Part shown: positions 12,101 through 22,913 of the stretch, one piece after another | Position numbering within the stretch: the stretch's first letter is position 1 | How the letters are laid out: every line of letters starts with the position of its first letter | Origin: Rheum nobile | Taxonomy: Eukaryota > Streptophyta > Magnoliopsida > Caryophyllales > Polygonaceae | Reading direction: 5' to 3' | DNA: 64,000 bases | Assembly: GCA_027886185.1 (NCBI GenBank) | Contig: WOAB01000583.1 | Location: forward strand, 1,488,001-1,552,000 | Translations under genes and position numbers: made by a program | The notes under the pieces: model-generated | What the model was told of the DNA's origin: nothing | Seen by the model: only the letters and a program-made list of their open reading frames with translations | The model's database searches: none

Positions 12101-12465
12101 ACATGGACATAAAAAACACACCAAACTTGTAGAGAAACCTCATCTTAAAAAAAACTTTAAGCTTGGTTTAAGGATCAAGGGCTTGATATTGACATAAGTA
12201 ATTGTTGGAAGTTGGAACGAAAGATAAAAATGGAAATTCAAATTGTTTGTGTTTTATTTCTCCCATGTTTTGTTATAATATTTGTAGCATCAGAACACTG
12301 AAAATATTTATACTGCAGGTGAAGAATGAAACTTGGGCTCTCTGGACTTGGTACCGCAATCAAGATAGTGAAAAGGTATCCGGAGACCAAATCTACATAG
12401 TGAGACAACCTGATCTCTGTACCCGTCATAAGATGAGCAACAGGTTTTGGTCTGCTGCCATGTAG
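9105..12465 (+). CDS. Purple acid phosphatase (PAP15/PAP23 phytase-like), seven exons
   Basis: Secreted metallo-phosphoesterase releasing phosphate from organic esters; the PAP15/PAP23 branch includes phytases. Exons: 9105-9366, 9747-9938, 10391-10724, 10833-11050, 11161-11351, 11723-12007, 12319-12465, all with GT/AG borders and matching phase, giving 542 residues. The start at 9105 is chosen because it opens a signal peptide (hydrophobic LALAISLCLLQYVSG). All five metal-ligand motifs are present: GDLG (196-199), GDVTY (223-227), GNHE (279-282), VATWH (358-362) and GHVH (398-401, split over the exon 5/6 junction). The C-terminal half carries ITVGDGGNREKMA and SSFGHGILEVKNETWALWTW, typical of this branch. 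Several N-x-S/T sites fit a secreted or vacuolar glycoprotein. No internal stop. Probably functional. Confidence 0.93.
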
Positions 12466-13607
12466 TGGAGTACACCAACTGCTCAGGTGTTTGCTCCAGT
12501 CTCTAATTGGAAGCTAAAGAACATTATGAAGCACGCACCACCACCATTGTTTTTGTAGACTGGTGAGTTCTTCAGGTCCGTGAGATGCCAAATTCTTGTA
12601 GCAAAATATCGGTCCAAAAAGATGTTGTGTAAATGATGTTAGGTTCAATTAAGAGTGTTCTGATTGTAATCTTTCATGGTTATATCTTATGTAGTTCTAG
12701 TGAGTTGGTTTTAGTTGCCTTATTTTTGTTACTTTTATCCCACATGATATTGTAATAGCATTGGCAAGTAGGTTCATTGATTCGGACATACTTGATTCTA
12801 TTTTTCCTTCGAGAGTCTCATCCAGCTCATTCAAGCAGCTTCAAAATTGAAGATAAAATTCTATTACGATGTGATGAGTTTCTTATTCACATTGTTTTGA
12901 AATCTATGTAATGTGAAGGTCACTTAGTTGTATGAACCTTCCGTTGATAATTGGTGTTCGCATAGACAAGGGTCGTGGGAAGGATAAAATCAGTGGTTAT
13001 TGGTAATCTGCAACCATTTTCCTTTTGTCACAATTTAGCTCAATGTTTTAAATTGACATTCAAGTGTTACTCTAATGGGCCTTTTTGTTTATAGAGAAAC
13101 ATTGATTGCTTGCGATTGCGAAAAGAAATAAACCAAGCACATCCAAATTAGGTTATGTTTGACAAACTCTTTATAAAAACTTTATTTTAAAAGAATACTT
13201 ATTTTTAAACTTTAACAATTTTTCATACCACCAAAATTTCATCAAAAACTACCAAGTATATAAAAGTACATTATAAGTATAAACACATTTATCAAACAAA
13301 TCAAAATTTCTGCATTTTCAATGGCAGTAAAGCCAACTCCATTTTTTCAACAAGGTACAATTCCTCATAAGCTCACCTTTTGATTCAAGACAATCAACGA
13401 AAGAAAATAACTTGATTTTGAAGATGACTTCTCAATAAGACACCTAACATGAGTTCTATCAACAAAGAATATATGCATATACATGAATACACACGTATTC
13501 AACCAAAACAGCTGAACTTCTTGACGAGGCTTCATCAAATTCCAAAACGTAGAAACAAAAAAAAAAAAAGACTGAAACACCAGAAAAGTAGAGCACATAT
13601 CAAATCT
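12466..13607. other. 3' flank of the phosphatase and intergenic DNA
   Basis: The first 300-400 bases are a likely 3'UTR. The rest is AT-rich and separates the convergent phosphatase and RING genes. No further gene seen. Confidence 0.6.
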
Positions 13608-14282
13608 TCAGAAGATCTCCAAAATCTCTGAGACAAAGCTGCTGCAAACAGGGCAATGCCCTTTTTGAACCCACATCTCCCTTGAACACATCCTGCAATA
13701 AGTGTGTCCACAAGGCACCAAAGGTGTTCCTTTGTGCTTCACCATACACAAACAACAAGCTACCTCTTCTCCTCCGCCTCCTCCTTTCACCTCTTCTTCT
13801 TCCTCTTCCTCTTCCTCCTCCTCTTCTTCTTCCTCCTCCTCCTCATCGTCAAACCTGTAAATGGGCCTCTCAATCCCAGCTTGCCTATCGGTCTCCTCCA
13901 ACAAATCCATCAAAGACATTGTCATCGTCTCCCCCTGGCCATGCCCTCCTCCAAACATCGGAAACTCTGATTCATCTCCTCCGTCATCATCAGAGTCTTC
14001 TTCTGGTGGATTGTCTTCCCCCTCCAACTCTCTCGAAAGCCGAATCCTCGTCTCCTCCCTCTCGACCGCCAACGCCGCCGAGAGCCTGATGCTGCTGTTT
14101 CCGACATCGTCTTCGGATCGCATTATCCTCTCGTCCGCCGGGACGGATTCGACCCCGGTGAACGAGTCGGCGCGACGGATGGAGGTGTTCCGGAACGATT
14201 TCCGAAGGGAGTTCCGGCTCGACATCTGTCGACCGATCGGAACCTCCACATCCGACTTCGGCACCGGCGTGGTTGACGTCAT
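13608..14282 (-). CDS. C3HC4 RING finger protein with a long acidic run
   Basis: A 224-residue frame ending in a C-terminal RING: CCLC, then CGHTYC, RMC and CPVC at residues about 176-213, with the Cys/His spacing of a C3HC4 finger, so a probable E3 ubiquitin ligase. The middle has an uninterrupted run of about 20 glutamates (about residues 145-164), followed by glycines. The N-terminal half is Ser/Arg-rich (RNSLRKSFRNTSIRRADSF). The start is uncertain: the same frame stays open upstream and reads TWKALKERLKLRRKKSN, conserved-looking coding sequence without an ATG. Either translation starts at 14282 or an upstream exon, or a frameshift, has been missed. Convergent with the phosphatase gene. 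Confidence 0.75.
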   Translation of the reverse strand: MTSTTPVPKSDVEVPIGRQMSSRNSLRKSFRNTSIRRADSFTGVESVPADERIMRSEDDVGNSSIRLSAALAVEREETRIRLSRELEGEDNPPEEDSDDDGGDESEFPMFGGGHGQGETMTMSLMDLLEETDRQAGIERPIYRFDDEEEEEEEEEEEEEEEEEEVKGGGGGEEVACCLCMVKHKGTPLVPCGHTYCRMCSREMWVQKGHCPVCSSFVSEILEIF

Positions 14283-15098
14283 CGCACTGTCTTGGTCCTG
14301 TCTTGGGCGATTTGACTTCTTACGCCTAAGCTTAAGCCGCTCTTTGAGCGCCTTCCAGGTTGATTTTGTTGTCGGTATATTGGCGATGGTTGGGGTAATC
14401 GGTTAGGGTTATGGATGAGTTGATACGAAACCAGACGTCGGGCGACCACCAACACATCCACCGTCACAACCGCCACGAGGAAGCTGAGATCTGGATCTCT
14501 CTTTCCGCAACTTATATTCAAATTGTATTTGATTGATGAATGCTTCTAAATATCGCACCAGAACTACACATTTTGTATAGAAAAAATTGGAAAGGAAAAT
14601 GCAAATTGAAATGGAAAAGTATCAATTCTCTCTATCAAAACTAAGCATTGTCTGTTTCAATATCAATTCTCAATAAAAAAGAAACATCAGAGTATCTCTC
14701 AATCCTGTGAATTCTCTTGGCTATCCGTTGTGTGAAATGGAAGTGGAATTTCCGAAGAGAAGAAGAAAAAGGCGGAGATGATGAAGGAAAAAAAGAGAAC
14801 AAGTCTTAGAGGGAATTCGGATGGCAACGAGGAGTTGTTGCTCCCCTTCATTTTCGGTGGGAAACATGAGATGACCCCAATATTTTTTCCCGCCTTCTGT
14901 TTTTTTTTTTTTTAGTAAGAGTTTCTTTAATGAAATTAATGATGCCAATCAATTTTTTTTTTATTTCAGTTAAATCGAACGGCTGAAATTAGTCAATTTC
15001 GTCATCGTCAACCGCATTGATATCTTCTTGCTTAGGTGGAAAATTCGCGGCTTTGGAGACTTCTATTCCGTTCGACAGCTCATCATCCCTTCCCCTTT
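14283..15098. other. Upstream region of the RING gene
   Basis: Contains the in-frame coding-like extension of the RING gene (to about 14398), then AT-rich DNA with T-rich tracts. A promoter for the minus-strand RING gene is likely but no element can be named. Confidence 0.4.
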
Positions 15099-15177
15099 AA
15101 AACCTCCACATTCCTTTTTTTTTTTTTTTTGGGTAAAAGAAGAGGCGAACTCTCCAAAACAAAAAAAAACAAAAGGA

Positions 15178-17019
15178 CTACTTAACAATCAAGCGGGGTG
15201 TAGTCCGACCCCTCACATCGTCTGAAAGTAAATGAAAAACTCCATCAGGCGGAGCAACAAGAACATGGAGTCCTAACGGAAAAGAAAAAGCAGAAGAAGC
15301 AAGGTAGTCTGCCACCACATTAGCTTTCCGATAGATATGACGGAACTGGCAGATCCACTCCCTACTGATAAAGTCTTGTCCACAAGAGACAAGGCTAGAA
15401 AGGGGGTGACAACGATCCATAGATTTGCCAAGCAATAGGACTGCTAAACGCGAATATGTTTCTAAGCAAACCCTCCTGTATCCCTTTTCCCATGCAATCT
15501 CCAAACCGTGAATGATACCCAAAAGCTCCACCATGGGCACAGAGCAACAACCCACATTGTGAACGAAGACGCATAACCACTCACCATCTTGATTACGAAG
15601 GACACCTGCAGCCATGGCATGACCATCATGGACCTAGCCATCCGTATTAATTTTAGTGAAGCCACACGGAGGTTTAGACCAACCGATCAATTTCCGCACC
15701 TTAGTACAAGAATGCCCCACAGAAATTCCTTTTTCCCAGGCCAACTTATATTCCTGGGACCTCAACTTGATAAAAGTTGACTTGTCACCAGCATAAGTCT
15801 CCCTACTAAACACTTTTTGGTTTCTCCACTTCCAAATCCACCATATTGACATTGCAAAAACACTGGCCCATTCAAGGCCATCACTCATGGAAGCCTTAGA
15901 GGTAAGATTGAACATAATCCAAGCTGGATAACAAGGCTCAAAAAAATCTCTATTCGGAGTGGTCACACCAAGGTTCACCCAAATGACCCGAGCCATATAA
16001 CAGTCTCTAAAGAGGTGACCCAAAGATTCTGGTTCGTCAGTGCACTCCGAACAAGTGTCGTTATCACTGATGTGTCGTCTCTTCCTTTCGGCATTAGTAA
16101 GGATACAACCTCTAAGGGCGAGCCAGGCAAAATGACGTACCCTTTCAGGCGCCTTGATTTTCCAAATGCATTTGAAGACCCCGCTGTTAATCTCTAGAGA
16201 AGATGTGGGAAATTTTAGCATACTATAAGCTGAGCCAACAGTGAAGGACCCATTGTGCGAGTGGCCCCAACTGATCGTGTCTGCAACATCATCATCAATA
16301 ACAATCGCAATTGCAGCCAGGCGGAGGAGGCACGAACTCGGGAGCAGGGGCGTGAGCATATGCCAGTTCCAACCCGCTTCAACACCCCAAAAGAAATCAA
16401 CAGTGGCCAATCTGATCTCTTCATCCAGCAGTCCAGTCGCCGATTCGATCAAGCGAGTGTCGTTCACCCATTTATCCATCCAAAAACGGATAGTTCTTCC
16501 GTTCCCAAGAATCCATCTAGCCCCCGGAATAACAACATCATTCACACCCTTGTGGATGCTTCGCCATATAGGGGATGGGTTAGCACAAGCCGCAAGCGAG
16601 GGACGAATATACTTTTTACGGATGACCTCCACCCAAAGGCTGTTTTGATTGGTAAGAAAACGCCAACCCAACTTTCCAACTAGAGCCTTGTTCAGGATTT
16701 CCATGCTTTTAATGCCTAGACCACCTAGAGCCTTGGTTTTACAGACTTCATCCCAACTAACCAGATGCATTCTTCTTCTATCACCCCAAGAGCCCCAAAT
16801 AAAAGCTCTAGTCATTTGATCAATCTTTTTGCACACTAAGATCGGAAAAACGAAGGTAGCCATAGAATAGACCAAGAGCGAGCTTATAACAGATTTGGCA
16901 AGTGTGATTCTACCGGCGAGGCTAAGATGGCGCCCTTTCCAGCCAGTCAACTTGGCACTGATCTTATCCAGCAATGGCAAGAAAGTATTCTTATCAATGG
17001 CCTTGTGCAGGAGCGGGAG
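15178..17019 (-). pseudogene. LINE reverse transcriptase C-terminus, zinc-binding region and RNase H
   Basis: Minus-strand frame beginning LPLLHKAIDKNTFLPLLDKI, followed by LTGWKGRHLSLAGRITLAKS (the conserved post-catalytic RT block of plant LINEs), KALGGLGIKSMEILNKALVG, a Cys/His motif (CSECTDEPESLGHLFRDC) and, after an in-frame TAG at 15634-15636, an RNase H-like domain with YRKANVVADYLA. The TAG falls just after INTDG, the first RNase H active-site aspartate. One nonsense codon breaks an otherwise long frame, so the copy is fairly young but inactive. The catalytic YADD region is absent through 5' truncation. Confidence 0.85.
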
Positions 17020-17811
17020 TGTAACACCCCCAAATATATAACCTTGAAGGCATTACCGCTAGTGACCTCAGACATTCTGTCCGATGTCACCCAAGGTTTT
17101 ACCAGTTGATATAAATCATCAAACAACAATTATGATACAAAATATCATAACTTTCATTTAAAATCATTGTCTCGGCATTACATCCATAATCCGAAAGACA
17201 ACCAAAATACAGCGGATGACTTAATACAAGATATATTTAACACAGCGGAAGACTTTAAATAACCAACAAAAGGGTCTTGATCGCAATGATCACCCGCCAA
17301 GGATCCTTAACCTGGATAAAATTCTTCAAAACACCGTTTGCCTTCATAGTCATTCTAGCCTTTTTGGACCTGCAACCTATCTGATGTGCCGAATCGAACG
17401 GATGACATCAGCCAACAAAGCAGATAACGAATGCGGTTGGTTAGTCTAAATGAATAGACCATGCAAGGGCACAAAGCAGAGTGATTTGAAGTAGTCGTAT
17501 TAGGTTAGACTCGTCGTCTCTCGAATAACAGTCGAGTACGATAGTCAACCACCATACTACTACTAGAATATATTAAAAGGCATGATCAAGAGGAGATTCT
17601 GGAAGACCGAGTCTTACAACAATAAATCCCAAAAGAAGACTTTAACTGAAATGAGCCTTATAGGAAAATTATGATGAATGTTTGAGAACATTAATACACA
17701 CAAACATTAAAAACAAGTTGGTGTTTCGGTTCATAACCGACCTCACCGCTTAATGCGAATTCAAATTAGAAAGAGAACTTTACTTTGACACAAGTCAAGA
17801 CGAGTTCTCCT

Positions 17812-17900
17812 AACTGCACTACTCTTAGCTGCACTACTCTTAGCTGTACTAATCTTAGCTACACTAATATTAGCTGCACTACTCTTATCTGTAATACTCT
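17812..17900. repeat. 15-bp tandem repeat in the solo LTR
   Basis: Five to six degenerate copies of a CTGCACTACTCTTAG unit in direct order. Confidence 0.75.
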
Positions 17901-19117
17901 CCCAAGAGTATACTAAAATATATGCATCACCGCACTTAACTTATTCACAACGCACTTAACTTAAAATAGGAGAACACACATTTCTCATTTCCTTAAATGA
18001 GAAATCCAGAGCTCACACATTACTTCTTATAATCAGACATTAACCTTAATAACCTCGAATCTTACAACCTCAATTTCCTTAAAGATACTTCCCACAATTC
18101 TATGACTCATTCTCATCGAATTTGGCCCTTATGCCAAATTCTAACTTAAATCCTTTAAAATTCAAGAACAATCACAATATCTTGTTCCTACGTTCCTCGA
18201 AACGTATCCCATGAGATATTACTCTTAATTCCTTAAGATATCATTCTGAAAATGATTCATCTACTATAATGCTTATAACACAAGCTCACTTATAAGAGAT
18301 AACTCTTAATCTCTTAGAATATTAACTCCACACATTTATCCTTAATCACTTCATCATCTCACAACCTTATCTCCATACTACACATCATGTAATAATTCTT
18401 ACTGAATTCTTATTACCTCAGGATCATCAACATATCCTATCCTTAAACTGTGACATTTCTATTTAAGTGGTCACCTCTTAACACAATAACTTTACAACTT
18501 AATCTTCTTCAAAGAGTTGCACCTTAAGCCTTATAGATGACATACTCACAAGATGTCCATCCTTAACAATTCCCAAGAGTCATAACTCTTCACCCTATGG
18601 AAATTCCAGTTATCGAGTCCAACGACTCGTACTGTCTTTAAACGATTTATTTCTATCTTAAATCCTTATATTCCGTACACCATCGACTATCCATCCAGGA
18701 CTTAATCGCATTATTTCCTTATATTATTTCAAACGAATCTCAATTAGATCTCCCCAAAGGATACCTATGATTTCGTACACTTGGCTTTTCCCAAAAGCTT
18801 TAACCATTGGTCCTACATGGGTCATACTTTACGTATGATCCTGACCATTCTAACTCCGGATTTCACAGTCTTACTCAAGACCACATTAGGGAAAATGAGT
18901 TCCTGAAGAATTATTCCCTTAATCAATTATTCATTCATAACACTTTATCCACACTAATGCATACAACATGATTAAGAGCAGATACAAAGCTTTAAACCTT
19001 AGGGTGACAATTATGTCCACCCAATTAGTACAACTACCAAAGCTTATTAATTATGTGCGACAATGGCACTTATCTTATTTCATTCTAAACGTGCATCACA
19101 TTATAAACTTTTAAATC

Positions 19118-19425
19118 TCCTCATAAGAGATATCAGATCTCCTCACAAGAGATATCAGATCTCCTCACAACAGATGAAGAAGGGATGAACCCCAAGAGAT
19201 GACATCTCCTCACAAGAGATATAAGATCTCCTCACAAGAGATGAAGAAGGGATGAACCCCAAGAGATGACAATTCCTCACAAGAGATATCAGATCTCCTC
19301 ACAAGAGATATCAGATCTCCTCACAAGAGATGAAGAAGGGATGAACCCCAAGAGATGACATCTCCTCACAAGAGATATCAGATCTCCTCACAAGAGATGA
19401 AGAAGGGATGAACCCCAAGATTTAT
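19118..19425. repeat. Composite tandem array in the solo LTR
   Basis: A 22-bp unit built on AGATCTCCTCACAAGAGATA alternates with a longer unit containing GATGAAGAAGGGATGAACCC. Four long units are visible, each separated by one to three short ones. The AAGAGAT/ATCTCCT core is near-palindromic. Confidence 0.8.
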
Positions 19426-20734
19426 TAATTATGTGCTTAACTGCACTTATTTTATTAAATTCCAACACGATTAACACGTTATAAGCTTTTAGATCATCTC
19501 ATCCCTCAGGATAAAGAAACGACTAGCACTCGTAATGAGATACACAGTAGCGTTCCTACGAATACTCGTGCTAACTAAACAGTTCAACACAACAATAATT
19601 CATATCAAAGCCATCCTGACAATCAACTTAAACATAGATATAGTAGAAACGACTAATCCTTACCTGGACTTAACTTTCCTACAATCCCACGTGCTATTCT
19701 AGCATTAAGTTAACATTAAATTCACAACAATACCATCACGGTAATTAACACACAATACTCCTGCTAACTAAATAGTTCGCTTTAATTGTCCTAGCCCAAA
19801 TCCGAACAGCAGAATATTCCCGAATCTGCATTCAATACGGTTTTGGCCATAACTTTAGTTATACAACTCGGAATCCAATTCCGCGAAGTTCCAGACGCTC
19901 GTATGAAAGTCTACTATTTACTGAGCTTAACCCCAACTTTATCAAAATTACATAACTGATCCGGTATTTCCGGCAGTGCACGAACAAGTCCTTCAGGCAA
20001 CATATATCTATAATAGCGTTGATCTAACAGATATACAACCTATTATAACATCACCTTTTTAATTACGTTATTTATGAAATTAGTTTCCAAACGAAAATAA
20101 CAGTTCACTCCAATTTAATTAACAATTAAACAATTGATAATTAATGGAAACATGGAATGATTAAGCAAGAGCGAACCGCCACTTGCCTTAGATCCGACGA
20201 AAGCTTAGCAAGGCTTGGATACAACAATGGGTTTTCGGGCTCGATGCAGGGACAGATCTGAGACCACAGATTCCTCCGGATCGACCTAAAATGAAACCCT
20301 AAGTTAGATTCGATATCTATACATACGAATCTAAAAGAATACGAAAGGAATCGAAGGAACAAAGTCCTGATCGAGACCACAAAGCCCAAGCCACACCACG
20401 ACTGCCCAGCCATACCGCGGGTGTGGTGGCATCTGGCCGCGGGTGCGGTGACGTTTCAGTGGTGAGACGATCTCAACGACTCACCGGGGAAGATGACGGG
20501 GCGATGTGTCGGGGCTCGGTTCGTGGCGGCTCCAACTTCTGGACATCTAACACCACCTTGAGAGCACCACCAACACCAACCAATCTTTGGCGACAACACC
20601 GGCGAGAGCTTCGAAACTCCGGCGAGATTCATGCTTTCCGGCGAAGGCCTTGGGAGAGAGAGAGCCGAGAGAGAGAGAGAGCTCAAAGAGAGAGAGAGAG
20701 AGCCGTGAGGGAGAGAGAGAAAAATGAGAGAGAG

Positions 20735-20744
20735 GGCTTATATA
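20735..20744 (-). promoter_or_regulatory. Putative LTR TATA box
   Basis: Minus strand reads TATATAAGCC, followed by a CT-rich stretch (the GA-rich plus strand at 20640-20730) that could be the transcript leader. Consistent with an LTR promoter on the minus strand. Confidence 0.4.
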
Positions 20745-20775
20745 TAGCCTAGATATTTTATATAAAATATATCAA

Positions 20776-20900
20776 CAAATATCTCACAAATATCTTGCGT
20801 AAATATCTTATACAAATATCTTGCGTAAATATCTTGTGTAAATATCTTATACAAATATCTTGCGTAAATATCTTACACAAATATCTTGCGTAAATATCTA
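20776..20900. repeat. 16-17-bp tandem repeat in the solo LTR
   Basis: About seven copies of AAATATCTTGCGTA or AAATATCTTATAC variants in a row, directly upstream (on the minus strand) of the putative LTR TATA box. Confidence 0.75.
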
Positions 20901-21065
20901 AGTCCTGAAATTAAATCGAATATAATTTATTCCACTCGGAGAATTATTACGGAGAGCAAGGATTTTACCGAAAATCCAACTCCACTGAAAGCGAAAAATT
21001 TATCGAACGAATGATGGAAAAATTATCCAAATACCCTTACTAAAAATGAGGGATATTACAGAGAG

Positions 21066-21262
21066 TCCGAGGTAATTGCCAAGGTCAGTCGTGACCTCGA
21101 AATGGCTAACCTGATGGAGCTGCTGAACTGTGGCTGCACACACATTAGGCGACACGTAGAGTTTGGATTTGAGGGTGTTAACCCGCTGACCCGAGGCCCT
21201 ACAAAAATCGTCCAGGCAGCCTTTAATCACTTTCATTTGAGAGACAGAAGCCTCCCTAAGCA
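21066..21262 (-). pseudogene. 5' remnant of the same LINE reverse transcriptase
   Basis: Minus strand reads QMKVIKGCLDDFCRASGQRV then NTLKSKLYVSPN and TDLGNYLG, the region immediately before the segment at 17019. It is separated from it only by the solo LTR. It ends at the 16-bp target duplication, so this is where reverse transcription stopped. Confidence 0.85.
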
Positions 21263-21509
21263 AAAACCTCCACATTCCCTTTCTTCTCCTTCTACAACCT
21301 TCCTCTGTAGCTCAGCAACTCAACACCGCTTAATTTTCCATCTCATTAGTCAGCTTAGTTTACCAGATCGCTTGCGGAAGCCAAAAGTCCGAACCTCGCT
21401 CGCTTTTTGAGCATATCTCTTGAAATCCGAAACCCCAGAGAAATGACTCATATCCTCATTCTTTGTCCCTTCTCTTAATTCTTTTTTTTTTTTATATCGA
21501 AATTTTGAT

Positions 21510-22679
21510 AAATTTGCGGCGAACCACCCGTTATATACGCGTTTCTGCGGAAAACCATCCGTTCTAATCGAAATTATTTTAAACCACCCGTTACTTACAT
21601 TCCGTTAGTAAATCGCCACCCATGGGCCTTCGCCGTCCAAATTTCTGTCAAAATGGGTAAAATGACCCTTTTACCCCTCTTATTTCTCCATATTTACCGG
21701 TTTTGTCCAACTTTTAATCACATTTGCCAAACCCGACTGAACCCGATTTTAAGAAAATCAAACCCGATTTTAATATTAATCCCCAGAAACTTAGCCTCCA
21801 TTGACAAGCTCTTCTTCTCCTCATTATTAGCACCCGAATCATCAATCTCCTTTTGCTTTTCTTGATCCCCTGCAACTTCTAGAGGCTTCTCTTCCTCCAC
21901 CGCCTCCATTGCCTCGCTTGTTTCGAGTTCATTGTGTTTGGAGGTTAATTTGTTGCTATTAGCTCTCACCACCACCGGCTTCAGCTTGTTGTCGCCGGCG
22001 TGGACGAATCGGATCAACGCCGCTTCTCCAAGGTTGAATTTGGAGTAAATCATCCGCTTCTTCTCTTCAATTTCGGCTAGCAGACCCGAGAATTTTCCGA
22101 CCCCGTGCTCTGAGTAAGGATTTTCCCGTTCCCCTTTCTTGGTGGTTCTCCACTTCAAGAGCTTTTTTGATTGCGCGCCACCGTCGGTGTCGCAAGTTCA
22201 CTGACTGAGTCACCATTTTCGAGAGAAAGAGTTTGATCTTCTCAATCGAGTAAGGAATATGTTTTATTCTTAATTCGTGGTGTGAAATTGGATAGCAGGT
22301 TGAAGAGACTAAGGGAGGAAAATTTGGGGTTTTTGGGAGAATTTTTCTTTCTAGTCAAAATGGGAAAAAAGGATGTGTGAGTGTGATTAATTAATATGGA
22401 GAAAATCAGTTTGGGTTAATTTCAACTGGTTTGATTTAATTAAAATCGGGTTCAGTTGGGTTTGGAAAATGTGATTAAAAGTTGGACAAAACCGGTAAAT
22501 ATGGAGAAATAAGAGTAAAAATGTCATTTTACACATTTTGACAGAAATTTGGGCGACGGAGGCCCATGGATGGCGATTTGCTAACGGAATGTAAGTAACG
22601 AATGGTTTAAAATAATTTCGAATAGAACGAGTGGTTTGCCGTAGAAACGCGTATATAACGAGTGGTTAGCCCCAAATTT
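21510..22679. mobile_element. MULE-like element with long terminal inverted repeats
   Basis: The left arm (about 21510-21770) and the reverse complement of the right arm (about 22425-22679) match over about 250 bases. Shared landmarks are CGTTATATACGCGTTTCT, TTACTTACATTCCGTTAG, CCAAATTTCTGTCAAAATG and TTTACCGGTTTTGTCCAACT. Such long TIRs are typical of Mutator-like elements. No transposase is present; the centre carries a gene-like frame. A clean 9-bp target duplication could not be read because both borders run through AAATTT. Confidence 0.7.
21718..22158 (-). CDS. Gene fragment inside the MULE, uncharacterised
   Basis: A 146-residue minus-strand frame. Its first part (VGKFSGLLAEIEEKKRMIYS then LIRFVHAGDNKLKPVVVRAN) looks like ordinary conserved plant protein and the frame stays open upstream (KKLLKWRTTKKGERENPYSE). 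The last 25 or so residues are read from the terminal inverted repeat. This fits a Pack-MULE that acquired a piece of a small acidic plant protein. I do not recognise the family with certainty. Whether it is expressed cannot be judged. Confidence 0.45.
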   Translation of the reverse strand: MKWRTTKKGERENPYSEHGVGKFSGLLAEIEEKKRMIYSKFNLGEAALIRFVHAGDNKLKPVVVRANSNKLTSKHNELETSEAMEAVEEEKPLEVAGDQEKQKEIDDSGANNEEKKSLSMEAKFLGINIKIGFDFLKIGFSRVWQM

Positions 22680-22913
22680 CTTTTGTTTTTCTTGTTTGAT
22701 CGATTTTGCTGTTTGGTCGAAGTAGTTTGTTTGTTGCTCTGTTACATGGCAGATCCAAGCATTTTGCATATCAAACACGGAGACTCTTTCAGTTGATAGA
22801 TCATGTGAGAATGCGAGTTTAGGAACAGAATTTACAGAAAACAATTGTAGTTTTTGATTTCTCCCGTTGTGATTGATTCGAAGCGGTGTTTGTTCGGCCT
22901 TAACCTAAGCTGA

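Larger units (their letters stand above)
17020..21060 (-). mobile_element. Solo LTR, about 4.0 kb, inserted in the LINE
   Basis: Starts TGTAACACCC and ends GGGATATTACA, an inverted TGTAAYA pair typical of Gypsy-type LTRs. Flanked by 5-bp sites GGGAG (17015-17019) and GAGAG (21061-21065), differing at one base. Removing it rejoins the LINE reading frame (...LGNYLG to LPLLHK). No gag-pol is inside, so this is a solo LTR. The minus orientation is inferred from TATATAAG at 20744-20737 followed on the minus strand by a CT-rich leader. It contains several tandem arrays. Membership of a long-LTR Gypsy clade such as Tekay/Del is a guess. Confidence 0.72.
15115..21262 (-). mobile_element. 5'-truncated LINE (L1-type) with perfect 16-bp target duplication, carrying a nested LTR
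   Basis: AAAACCTCCACATTCC occurs at 15099-15114 and again at 21263-21278. The left copy is followed directly by 16 T residues, i.e. the poly(A) tail of an element on the minus strand. Between the copies lie the C-terminal half of an L1-type reverse transcriptase, a connector and an RNase H domain, interrupted by the LTR at 17020-21060. Without the LTR the LINE is about 2.1 kb, a typical 5'-truncated insertion. Confidence 0.88.

Noticed and set aside
13682..14406. Several plus-strand open frames of 88-181 residues over the RING gene
   Set aside because: They are antisense shadows of the RING frame; the repeats of Leu/Ser/Pro come from reading the Glu-codon run and Ser-rich parts backwards.
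16241..16683. Plus-strand frames of 135 and 142 residues
   Set aside because: Antisense to the LINE reverse transcriptase frame, which has clear motifs on the minus strand.
19118..19425. Regular repeats that might suggest a CRISPR-like array
   Set aside because: Units are directly adjacent without unique spacers and lie in a plant LTR; ordinary tandem repeats.
20423..20752. 109-residue plus frame rich in Arg/Glu (RERERE)
   Set aside because: Low-complexity GAGA tract within the solo LTR; more likely the CT-rich leader of the minus-strand LTR transcript.
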